From the NCBI GenBank assembly GCA_028293465.1, contig JAQGOT010000118.1:1-11782 (forward strand): a DNA stretch of 11,782 nt, in the 5' to 3' direction. Under the pieces are notes generated by a model. That model made no database searches, was not told where the DNA came from, and worked only from the letters and a program-made list of their open reading frames with translations. Shown one piece after another: positions 1 through 6,528 of this stretch. How positions within the stretch are numbered: position 1 is the stretch's first letter; each line of letters begins with the position of its first letter. The stretch is from Pedosphaera sp. Its GTDB lineage: Bacteria; Verrucomicrobiota; Verrucomicrobiia; Limisphaerales; Pedosphaeraceae. A program made the position numbers and the translations under genes.

Positions 1-1108
1 CGGTTTCATGCTTCAAATCCTGTTCCGGCGTTTTGCCGCGCGGACGCGTGCCGGCGATGGGCCGGATTTCAACCTTGTGATCCTCGCAACGGACATGGAT
101 TTCCGGCGAAGCGCCCACGAGCGAAAAACCTTCGAGCTCCAGCAGGAACATGTAAGGTGACGGATTGATGGAGCGGGCAGCCCGGTAAATATCCAGCGGC
201 GACGCCTTCACCGGCGTGGAGAAACGCTGCGAGCCGACCACCTGGATGATGTCGCCGGAGGTGATGTATTCCTTGGCCTTGAGCACGTTGGCCAGGAACA
301 TCTCCTTGGGCACATTCGATTCGAACGGCACCGGCCGCACTTCCGCCGGCACTGTCACCGGGCGGTGTTCGCTCGGCTGTTCGAGCAGTGTCAGCAGCCG
401 GTCGATCTCCCCGATGGCATTGTCGTAAGCCTCGGCGGGGGTGACGCCGCCCTCGATGATGGCGTTGACCAGGATCGTGATGGTCTGGGCCACGCGATCA
501 AAAATGAGCAGTTCATCGGCGATCAGAAAATACATCACCGGCGTGTTCAAATCATCCAGCGGCGGCCGCGGCACCACCGGCTCGACGTCGTGGATGAATT
601 CGTAACCGATGAACCCGACCGCGCCGCCGGTGAAGCGGGGCAGGGAAGGGAGCGAGACCGGCCGATATTTTTTCATGACCCGTTCCACCACTTCGAGCCC
701 ATCCCGTACCACGGTTTGCGGGGTGTCGGACGGGGGCGTGTAGGAAACGGTGAATTCCTCCACTTTGCCATATTGCTTCATGCCCCCTTCGAGGACCAGC
801 AGGCCGTCGGGTTGCGCCACGGGCGTGTGTGAAACGAGAAATGTTTCCAGGACCTTGCCGTTCTCGATCAGTTCGACGCGGTTGCCCATCTGGCGGATGA
901 TGGCGCGCGGGTTGCAGCCGACAAACGAATAGCGCCCCAGATGCTCGCCGCCTTCCACCGACTCAAAGAGGAACGATTCCCCCTGTCCGCGGATCTTGTG
1001 ATACGCGGAGAGCGGGGTTTCAAAATCGGCGAGAATGCGGCGCGTGACGGGAATCAGGTTGCCCTGTGTCGCCAGCTTCAAAAAGGATTCGAGTGTGGGT
1101 GAATACAT
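1..1108 (-). CDS. trpE: Anthranilate synthase component I, C-terminus cut by window edge
   Basis: Makes anthranilate from chorismate with ammonia supplied by TrpG, the first committed step of tryptophan synthesis, in the cytosol. The 369 visible residues read through without a stop; about 130 residues of a usual 500 lie beyond base 1. Visible family marks are the N-terminal regulatory motif FLFESVEGGE (about 46-55, equivalent to the LLES feedback site), GGAVGFIGYE in the middle, INPSPYMFLLELEGF (from about 314) and RPIAGTRPRG (349-358) of the chorismate-binding domain. The ATG at 1106-1108 gives the normal TrpE N terminus; no Shine-Dalgarno is visible. It lies 17 bp after the upstream membrane-protein gene, so it is probably cotranscribed with that gene and hisI. 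The presence of the LFES motif suggests tryptophan feedback is retained (inference). The usual QVVLSQRF reads QVVGSQRF here (Gly at 292). PabB or salicylate synthases are relatives, but the N-terminal region fits TrpE best. Confidence 0.96.
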   Translation of the reverse strand, partial: MYSPTLESFLKLATQGNLIPVTRRILADFETPLSAYHKIRGQGESFLFESVEGGEHLGRYSFVGCNPRAIIRQMGNRVELIENGKVLETFLVSHTPVAQPDGLLVLEGGMKQYGKVEEFTVSYTPPSDTPQTVVRDGLEVVERVMKKYRPVSLPSLPRFTGGAVGFIGYEFIHDVEPVVPRPPLDDLNTPVMYFLIADELLIFDRVAQTITILVNAIIEGGVTPAEAYDNAIGEIDRLLTLLEQPSEHRPVTVPAEVRPVPFESNVPKEMFLANVLKAKEYITSGDIIQVVGSQRFSTPVKASPLDIYRAARSINPSPYMFLLELEGFSLVGASPEIHVRCEDHKVEIRPIAGTRPRGKTPEQDLKHET

Positions 1109-1125
1109 GACCGGTGTTTTTAAGG

Positions 1126-1650
1126 TTAACTCATCGCGCGGCGCATGCGCCAGACCGAAAGCAGCGTGTAAAACGCCACGGCGATGGCGTATGAAATAAT
1201 GCCCATGCCGATCGCCATCGGCACCAGGTACGGCTGGCTGAAATACAGCAAGGCCCCGCCCACCACGCTGGGGAGCGCCGTCTGGCCGAGCAGACAGAAA
1301 AGAAAAAGCGAAACGCGCGTTTCCTGCATCCGCGCCACATGCCAATCGCGATAGCGGCCTTCGCCCAGCGAGCGCATCAGCCACGCCTGTTGGAAATTGC
1401 GCGACGCGACCAGCACGCTCGTCGTGCTCAGCACGATGGCCGGCAGCGGCCAGAGCGCGAAGCCCACGCAGCAGGCCAGGTTCAAGGGAATGCCCCATTT
1501 CCAACCCAGCCATTTCGCGATCGGGTTGCCTTCCAGCACCAGGTTGGGCGTGGCCACCCAGGTGCTCAGAAAATCCATGCCCCGCGCGAACAACAGCAAC
1601 GCGAGCAGCACGAAATAGTCGTTGCCGCCAAATGGCACGGTCTCCTCCAT
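1126..1650 (-). CDS. Small multi-pass membrane protein of unknown function between hisI and trpE
   Basis: A 174-residue integral membrane protein that I cannot assign with confidence. Hydrophobic segments lie at about 11-30, 54-84, 112-136 and 141-165, separated by a basic cytoplasmic-looking stretch (84-112, rich in Arg). An early D26xxST30 followed by E40xNP43 resembles the D..ST....E.NP pattern of DUF5658-like small membrane proteins, but the similarity is weak. The ATG at 1648-1650 follows directly on the hisI stop codon (TAA then ATG with no gap), and trpE starts 17 bp after its end. Translation is therefore likely coupled within a hisI-orf-trpE operon. No enzyme motif is visible, and its place in an amino-acid operon does not by itself define a role. 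Confidence 0.85.
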   Translation of the reverse strand: MEETVPFGGNDYFVLLALLLFARGMDFLSTWVATPNLVLEGNPIAKWLGWKWGIPLNLACCVGFALWPLPAIVLSTTSVLVASRNFQQAWLMRSLGEGRYRDWHVARMQETRVSLFLFCLLGQTALPSVVGGALLYFSQPYLVPMAIGMGIISYAIAVAFYTLLSVWRMRRAMS

Positions 1651-2043
1651 TTACTTCTTTCCGTAAATCTGTTCGGGCGTTTCGAGCTGCGGTTCCGTGA
1701 TCTGGAACTGCTTGCCGCCATCCTGGATGGAGCGAAAAAAGCACGATTGATAACCCTCGTGGCACGCCGCGCCCGTCTGTTCCACCTGGATCAGGAGCGT
1801 GTCGCCATCGCAATCAAACGCGATGTCCTGCACCACCTGGGTATGACCGCTGCTCTCGCCCTTCATCCAGAATTTCTTGCGTGACCGGCTCCAGAAATGC
1901 GTCTTGCCCGTGGTAATGGTGGATTCCAACGATGCGCGGTTCATCCACGCCATCATCAGCACCCGCCCCGTGGATTTTTCCTGGATGATCGCCGGGATGA
2001 GACCATCGGCGTCGCTGAATTTCAGTTTGTCAAAAAAGCTCAT
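1651..2043 (-). CDS. hisI: Phosphoribosyl-AMP cyclohydrolase
   Basis: Third step of histidine synthesis: hydrolytic opening of the purine ring of PR-AMP to give ProFAR, in the cytosol, with Zn and Mg. The 130-residue protein carries the complete family signature: WSRSRKKFWMKGESSG (51-66), the Mg-binding DCDGD (77-81: D77, D79, D81) and the Zn ligand region ACHEGYQSCFF with C78, C94 and C101. It is the monofunctional form, with no HisE pyrophosphatase domain fused at the C terminus. The ATG at 2041-2043 gives a normal length; the upstream bases show no Shine-Dalgarno. It heads the leftward operon with the membrane protein and trpE and is divergent from the di-haem peroxidase gene, sharing a 146-bp intergenic region. 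hisF lies 4.5 kb upstream in the same orientation. Confidence 0.97.
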   Translation of the reverse strand: MSFFDKLKFSDADGLIPAIIQEKSTGRVLMMAWMNRASLESTITTGKTHFWSRSRKKFWMKGESSGHTQVVQDIAFDCDGDTLLIQVEQTGAACHEGYQSCFFRSIQDGGKQFQITEPQLETPEQIYGKK

Positions 2044-2152
2044 GTTTCAATATCCAATCGTCAGACCAAAGGTTATCAGATGGCCCCGTTTTTGCGAACA
2101 GGAAGTTCTAACTAAAACAGGCGCAATCGGATGAACCGACCCTCAGCCTTCC

Positions 2153-2180
2153 TTGACACCCTCGCCCCGCCGCCTATTGT
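2153..2180 (+). promoter_or_regulatory. Sigma70-type promoter of the di-haem peroxidase gene
   Basis: A perfect -35 box TTGACA (2153-2158), a 16-bp spacer and a -10 box TATTGT (2175-2180, 4 of 6 matches). The ATG is at 2190, so transcription would begin within a few bases of the start codon and the message would be leaderless or nearly so. No Shine-Dalgarno precedes this ATG, which agrees with that reading. Position and boxes are seen; the start of transcription is inferred. Confidence 0.6.
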
Positions 2181-2189
2181 TTCTTCTCA

Positions 2190-4184
2190 ATGAAACGATT
2201 CCGCCTCTGCAGGCGCGCAATTCCTGTACTGCTGCTGCTGGCGATTGTTCTTCCCGCCCGGGCGGACAACGATGTCATCACCGATTTCCCCGGAGCTGAT
2301 GTCAACATCGGCGAGCGTCTGTTCTTGGAAACGCGATTCTCGCAATATTTCTTCACCAATGCGCTCGGTGATGCCAACGCGGTGGTTCCCGGCGACCCGA
2401 TCATGGCCACATTGCAAACCACGAACGGATCCGTCCCCGGCCCCTTTGCCGGCCAAGCTATGAACTGCCGGCAATGTCATATCGTGGATGAGGTGGGCTA
2501 TGGACCGTTCGGTAATCATACCTTGGGCAATCGCACGTACGCGGACTTCGCCCGGCGCAGCCCCATCCCGGCCCGCGACGATGGCCAAACCATCACGCCC
2601 CGCAATTCCCCCACGTTGGTGGATGCTGTGCTGCCGCGCGATACACCGCTGTTTCTCCACCACGACGGTCAGTTTGCCTCCGCCCACGACCTGATCATTG
2701 CCACGCTGACCGGGCGCAATTACGGATGGAAACCTGAGGAATATGCGACGGCGGTGCATCATATCGCGACCATCATCCGCGACGATGACGGCATGGGTTA
2801 CTTGGCAGTTGATGCTCGGGACTCCCGCTTCCGGGTTCTGGAAACCTTCCTGGGCTCCTATCAGAATGTCTTTGCCGGGTTCAACAACTACCTCGGCTCC
2901 TACATCTTTGATCCGCGGGGCCTCACCGCCAACCTCATCTCACCGCAATATCGGTTGGACATGCGGTACGCCAGCGACGACGAAATCCTTGAAACCATCG
3001 CGAGTCTGATCGAAACCTATCTGAAAAATCTGACGTTCTCCCAAGCCACCAATGGTGTCGATTTTGTCGGCGTCGGCACACCCATTTTCAACGGCTCGCC
3101 GTTCGACGTCTTTTTGATCAAGAATAATCTTCCCCAACGGCCCGCCACCAACGAAACCTTCGCCCAGTACTCCGGGCGCTTGCTGCAAATGGTGACCGCG
3201 CTCCCCAATCCCCAATTTGTGACCGATCCCGCCGACGGCCTGTTTGAGACGCACACCCAAAAATTCCAGTTTGGCCAGGTGGAATTGGCAGGGTTGAAGA
3301 TCTTTCTGACCGGCAAGGATTCGCCCCGGGGAAATGGCCAGGCCAATGTTGGCAATTGCGTGACCTGCCACTCTCTGCCGGCCTTCACCGACTTCATCTT
3401 CCATAACACCGGCGCCACCCAAGCGGAATACGACACCATTCACGGCCTAGGATCATTCAACCAGGTCGATGTGCCAGGGCTCGCCGCGCGCCAGGCCAAT
3501 CACAATGCCTACCTGCCCCCGACCCCGAACCATCCTTACGCCACCGGCATCTTCGAGACCGTTCCAACCCAGGCCCAGCCGGGCCAGGTTGACCTGGGTT
3601 TGTGGAATGTTTATGAAAACCCTGATTTCCCCGCGCCACAACCCGGCCTCCGGCAAATTCTGCCGAGACTGATGGGAGTGACACCGCCCCAGATTGAAAA
3701 CGCGGAGATGCTCAGCCAGCAATTCGTGTTCAGCGGCGCGAAGGGTCCACCTGACGGCATCTATTACATCCTGGCTTCAGAAAATGCGCTGTTGCCAACG
3801 ACCAATTGGACCATCATTGCCACCAATACCTTCGACCCCCAGGGCCATTTCAACTTCAGCACGCCCGTTGCTCCCGGGACGGCGCAAACTTTTTATAAAC
3901 TGTCGCTGCAAATGCCGACGCCCGCCAAAGCGTTGCCCCGCACCATCGCCCTTTTCAAAACCCCAACCCTGCGCGATCTCGCCCATTCTGGTCCCTACCT
4001 GCACACCGGCCGCTTGGATTCATTCGAAGACGTGATTCGATTCTATCAGGACTTTTCAGTAAAGGCCCGGCTCGGCGAGGTCAGAAACGCCGACCCTGAA
4101 CTGCGCGAAATATTTCTGGACGATGGCGCCATCCTCCCCCTCGCCGCGTTCCTCCGTTCACTAAACGAGGATTACACCGATTAG
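2190..4184 (+). CDS. Exported di-haem cytochrome c peroxidase/MauG-family protein with inserted beta-sandwich segment
   Basis: A 664-residue periplasmic di-haem protein. The signal peptide covers 1-25 (basic n-region, LLLLAIV core, cleavage near ARA-DN). Two c-type haem sites are visible: CRQCH (93-97) and CVTCH (390-394). TPRNSPTLVDA (136-146) and FKTPTLRDLAHSGPYLHTG (589-607) are hallmark motifs of the CCP/MauG superfamily. Between the second haem and the latter motif lies an extra segment (about 510-573) with the pattern FSGxxGPPDGxYYxLxS..LxxTTNWT...T.T.D..G.F.FSTP......FYKL, typical of small beta-sandwich modules in Verrucomicrobia and Planctomycetes secreted proteins. It is longer than classical CcpA (about 330). 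It probably reduces peroxide or oxidises an unknown substrate; which one cannot be told. The ATG is chosen for the signal peptide. It stands alone, divergent from hisI and convergent with the antitoxin/PIN remnant, overlapping the latter by 4 bp. Confidence 0.9.
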   Translation: MKRFRLCRRAIPVLLLLAIVLPARADNDVITDFPGADVNIGERLFLETRFSQYFFTNALGDANAVVPGDPIMATLQTTNGSVPGPFAGQAMNCRQCHIVDEVGYGPFGNHTLGNRTYADFARRSPIPARDDGQTITPRNSPTLVDAVLPRDTPLFLHHDGQFASAHDLIIATLTGRNYGWKPEEYATAVHHIATIIRDDDGMGYLAVDARDSRFRVLETFLGSYQNVFAGFNNYLGSYIFDPRGLTANLISPQYRLDMRYASDDEILETIASLIETYLKNLTFSQATNGVDFVGVGTPIFNGSPFDVFLIKNNLPQRPATNETFAQYSGRLLQMVTALPNPQFVTDPADGLFETHTQKFQFGQVELAGLKIFLTGKDSPRGNGQANVGNCVTCHSLPAFTDFIFHNTGATQAEYDTIHGLGSFNQVDVPGLAARQANHNAYLPPTPNHPYATGIFETVPTQAQPGQVDLGLWNVYENPDFPAPQPGLRQILPRLMGVTPPQIENAEMLSQQFVFSGAKGPPDGIYYILASENALLPTTNWTIIATNTFDPQGHFNFSTPVAPGTAQTFYKLSLQMPTPAKALPRTIALFKTPTLRDLAHSGPYLHTGRLDSFEDVIRFYQDFSVKARLGEVRNADPELREIFLDDGAILPLAAFLRSLNEDYTD

Positions 4185-4336
4185 GACCGACGCCGTTCAT
4201 TCTGACCGACGGTTCGAATCGCTGCAAAGCATCCGTCACCACGCCATCCTCTGTCGCCGCAACCCTCGCTCTGTTTCGCGTCGTCCTGAACCAAAAAGGG
4301 CACGAGCACGTTGGCATCCAGCAAAAACTCCTTCAT
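4181..4336 (-). pseudogene. Truncated PIN-domain (VapC-like) toxin gene
   Basis: The start codon overlaps the antitoxin stop in an ATGA arrangement, as in intact vapBC pairs. The first residues, MKEFLLDANVLVPFLVQDD, match the beginning of a PIN ribonuclease domain with its first acidic residue (D8 in LDANVL). After about residue 24 the reading becomes unlike PIN (rich in Gly, Arg and Cys) and stops at 51 residues, against about 130 for a full toxin. The other acidic catalytic residues are absent. In another frame, an ALQRFEPSVR stretch downstream vaguely recalls a PIN C terminus, so an internal deletion with frameshift is possible but not shown. The 3' end overlaps the end of the convergent peroxidase gene by 4 bp. 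Most likely a dead toxin. Confidence 0.7.
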
Positions 4337-4602
4337 GACTTTTGTTCGGAGATCCGGTAATGGCGCGCAAGCGCCGCTTTGGCAAATTTCCCTGGCGTAT
4401 CCTTTTTCACCGGTGGAGCCGGAGCCTCCGGCTTGAAACAACCCGCCAGTTCACTGATTGAGGGCACGCGACGACCCACGAGCTTGTCGTCTTGAATCTC
4501 CCAGGCGATTCGCTGGCCGATTCTGAGCGATAGTTTCTGCCGCAAGTCCTCCGGTATGGTCACCCGCCATTTGGAGGTGATGGTGGAAACGGTATTACTC
4601 AT
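4333..4602 (-). CDS. AbrB/MazE-like antitoxin (SpoVT-AbrB domain)
   Basis: An 89-residue protein with an N-terminal swapped-hairpin DNA-binding domain, residues 5-45: STITSKWRVTIPEDLRQKL followed by IGQRIAWEIQDDKLVGRRV. The C-terminal half (46-89) contains a Pro- and Lys-rich linker and a basic helix that would wrap the cognate toxin. The start at 4600-4602 is preferred over upstream in-frame starts because the domain begins five residues later and an AGGCGG-like stretch precedes it. Its stop overlaps the PIN start by 4 bp (ATGA), so the pair was a VapBC-type module. The toxin gene is truncated, so this is an orphan antitoxin that may now act as a local DNA-binding protein (inference). Confidence 0.85.
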   Translation of the reverse strand: MSNTVSTITSKWRVTIPEDLRQKLSLRIGQRIAWEIQDDKLVGRRVPSISELAGCFKPEAPAPPVKKDTPGKFAKAALARHYRISEQKS

Positions 4603-4912
4603 GCCGCCTAGCATACCATGGCATGAACCCCTTACGCAAAACCTTGGCTCTCGGGAATTGAGATTTCTTCGGAGGCTGGTCATTGAACATTTGGGCATTC
4701 CCTTGCGCTGAAGGCGCAACAAAACTCAGCCTAGGACAAACCCGCTCCCTGCGTGGCTTTACCTCTATCAACGACAGTAAATTGTTGGATCTGTCAACCC
4801 GCAAGCCCCTGCCGGGGAATCGCCGACCAGAAGGCGTTTCGGAGAGCTGCCAGGCACGCAGAATTCGCGACGACCTGCCGAAAACGCTTTGATGGCCGCG
4901 CGTGGCTGCCAC
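4603..4912. repeat. 310-bp gene-free segment, repeat-like, with small hairpins
   Basis: No convincing gene lies between the antitoxin start and the permease stop. A 69-residue plus-strand reading from a TTG and several minus-strand readings show no domain and have biased composition. The segment contains a perfect hairpin at 4703-4719 and a short CCCC-TGCC-GGGG hairpin at 4806-4817. Its texture (runs such as ATTTGGGCATTCCCTTGCGC) resembles degraded interspersed repeats that I associate with Limisphaerales-type genomes. That is an impression only, since a second copy is not in this window. Confidence 0.3.
4703..4719. repeat. Inverted repeat, 6-bp arms
   Basis: TTGCGC (4703-4708), loop TGAAG, GCGCAA (4714-4719): perfect arms in the gene-free segment. 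No T-run follows on either strand, so a Rho-independent terminator is not supported. It may be part of a palindromic repeat unit. Confidence 0.5.
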
Positions 4913-6154
4913 TTAACGCAGCAGCATAAGAATCAGCATGCCGATGACTGTCGTCAGGATGGTGACCGGGATCCCATACCGGGCATAATCCCAGAAGCCC
5001 AATTCCGCGTGGGAGCGAGCCGATTCCACCACGATGATGTTGGCCACAGAACCAACGATGGTGAGGTTCCCGGCAAACGTTGTGGTCAGGGCCAACACCT
5101 TCCACATCAACTCAGGTTGCGCAAAATTATCGATCCATTTCCCCGCCACCAGAATGAAGGGCACGTTGGAGAAAACATTCGAGCCGAGTTCAGAAAACCA
5201 GGCAAAGTTCCACGCCTGGCTTCCGACCGAGGACCCAAAGACACCATGCAACTTATGGTAGATCTGGTCGGGCAGACCCGTTCTTCCCACTCCTTCAACG
5301 ACAATGAACAAGGCCGCGAAGAAAACGAGCAAATGCCAATCCACCAGCTTGAGCACCTGATGCGTGTCCCGCCGGGCCAGCACCATCAGGAATGCGCCGC
5401 CAGTCAGTGCCGTCCAGGCAAGATTCAGACCGGCCATGAAGCCGGCGAAGAGGAGCGCCAGCGTGGTAAAAGTGAGAATCAAAAGGTTGCGGTCCACGGT
5501 GTGCGGTCGCACGTCCGGACGGTGGATGGTTGCCTGGCTGAGGACTTTTCGGAAACCAAATCGCAGAACGGCATATTGAATCGCCAACCCCGCGAGGGCC
5601 ACCGGCACCATGGCCGCCGAGAATTGAATGAAGGGAATCCGGGAGAGATGGCCGATGATCATGTTTTGCGGATTGCCTACAAGCGTTGCCACGCTGCCGA
5701 TATTGGCGCTCATTGCGAGAGCCAACAGATAGGGCGGGAGCGGCAGCTTGCCTCGTTCCATGACTGTTACGACGAGGGGTGTCAGCATGATGCAGACAAT
5801 ATCATTCACCAGCAAGGCCGACAAAATTCCGGAGGTAAGGATCAAATAAGCCAAAAGCGCATGCGGGGTTTTGGCCCGCCGCAGAATCCAGTCAGCGGCC
5901 CAATCGAAAAAGCCCGCCATAAAAAGGTACGAGGAGATGAGCATCATGCCCAGCAGCAGCACCAGTGTGTCGTAATCGACAGCGCGGTATGCCTGCTCCG
6001 GGGTCAACACGCCAAGAGCAACCATCAGGACGGTGCCCAGCAGGGCGGCGGCGGGTCGATTCAACGGCAGGAGCTTCAACTGCCGTCCGCTGATGAGCAG
6101 ATACGTGAAGCAAAAAATGACAACTGCAAGAATCTCTTTGTTGTTGGAGGTCAT
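4913..6154 (-). CDS. SLC13/ArsB-NhaD-like membrane permease
   Basis: A 413-residue polytopic membrane protein of the ion-transporter superfamily that includes ArsB, NhaD and SLC13/CitMHS permeases. About ten to eleven hydrophobic segments are visible. The two inverted-repeat halves carry matched motifs: LVND (115-118) with SANIGSVATLVGNPQN (149-164), and GSNVFSNVPF (324-333) with AGNLTIVGSVANIIV (361-375), the re-entrant substrate-binding loops of the superfamily. Substrate cannot be told from sequence: arsenite, an organic or inorganic anion with Na+, or Na+/H+ exchange are all possible. No ars regulator or reductase gene is nearby. The ATG at 6152-6154 is preferred; the only upstream in-frame start is a TTG adding 18 polar residues that do not look like family sequence. 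It sits between two orphan antitoxin genes on the same strand. Confidence 0.9.
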   Translation of the reverse strand: MTSNNKEILAVVIFCFTYLLISGRQLKLLPLNRPAAALLGTVLMVALGVLTPEQAYRAVDYDTLVLLLGMMLISSYLFMAGFFDWAADWILRRAKTPHALLAYLILTSGILSALLVNDIVCIMLTPLVVTVMERGKLPLPPYLLALAMSANIGSVATLVGNPQNMIIGHLSRIPFIQFSAAMVPVALAGLAIQYAVLRFGFRKVLSQATIHRPDVRPHTVDRNLLILTFTTLALLFAGFMAGLNLAWTALTGGAFLMVLARRDTHQVLKLVDWHLLVFFAALFIVVEGVGRTGLPDQIYHKLHGVFGSSVGSQAWNFAWFSELGSNVFSNVPFILVAGKWIDNFAQPELMWKVLALTTTFAGNLTIVGSVANIIVVESARSHAELGFWDYARYGIPVTILTTVIGMLILMLLR

Positions 6155-6182
6155 CCGTGCAGGCGGCGAGGTTGGGCAAGCA

Positions 6183-6281
6183 TCATGGTTTTTCGTTCGA
6201 CGGATCAACGATTTTCAGCAAAGTGGAATAGCGTCGGAAACATCCGCCGTCGCGGGCAGTTGCCTCGATCGTCGTGGTCAT
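6183..6281 (-). pseudogene. Short reading frame in the toxin position, probable vapC remnant
   Basis: A 32-codon frame starts with an ATGA overlap on the antitoxin stop, exactly where a VapC toxin would begin. It opens MTTTIEAT, comparable to the MTTxIDTN start of many VapC proteins, but then becomes unlike PIN and stops. The permease gene starts 28 bp further on. It is either a heavily truncated toxin or a chance frame; I favour a remnant because of the overlap. Confidence 0.35.
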
Positions 6282-6496
6282 CGCCCGCGCATGGATTCCA
6301 CCAGAGCATCCGAGCGAAGACCGCGGCCCTTCAGCACGCCAACATAGTTGCCAATCGGGTGAGATTCCTTTCGGGCCTTTTTCAAGACGAGCTGGCCGGC
6401 CCGTTCCACAAACTCCACCTCCGCCCCAGGCAGCATCCCGAAACGGTTGCGAAGTTTCTTAGGGATGGTCACCTGTCCGCGTTCGCCAATTTTCAT
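6278..6496 (-). CDS. AbrB/VapB-family antitoxin
   Basis: A 72-residue protein beginning MKIGERGQVTIPKKLRNRFG, a textbook SpoVT-AbrB swapped-hairpin domain (2-42). The tail, PIGNYVGVLKGRGLRSDAL through the final MRGR, is the type that binds a VapC toxin. The start at 6494-6496 is chosen because the domain begins immediately. An in-frame upstream start would add 12 residues and cover the palindrome described at 6503-6520. It follows hisF after 32 bp. No intact toxin is found downstream. It is expected to repress its own promoter by binding the palindrome (family knowledge plus inference). Confidence 0.88.
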   Translation of the reverse strand: MKIGERGQVTIPKKLRNRFGMLPGAEVEFVERAGQLVLKKARKESHPIGNYVGVLKGRGLRSDALVESMRGR

Positions 6497-6502
6497 GTTT
6501 CT

Positions 6503-6520
6503 AAGTATGAATTCATATTT
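6503..6520. promoter_or_regulatory. Palindromic operator upstream of the AbrB/VapB antitoxin
   Basis: TATGAATTCATA (6506-6517) is a perfect 12-bp palindrome. With one mismatched pair (6505/6518) it extends to 18 bp. It begins 6 bp before the antitoxin start codon, in the 32-bp gap after hisF. AbrB/VapB antitoxins bind such inverted repeats to autorepress. A weak -10-like CATACT lies inside it on the minus strand. Confidence 0.5.
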
Positions 6521-6528
6521 TGGAATCT

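Noticed and set aside
365..832. 155-residue open frame on the plus strand
   Set aside because: It is antisense to trpE, whose conserved motifs are unmistakable on the other strand.
4683..4892. 69-residue plus-strand frame from a TTG
   Set aside because: No domain, no ribosome site and no promoter; it lies in the repeat-like segment.
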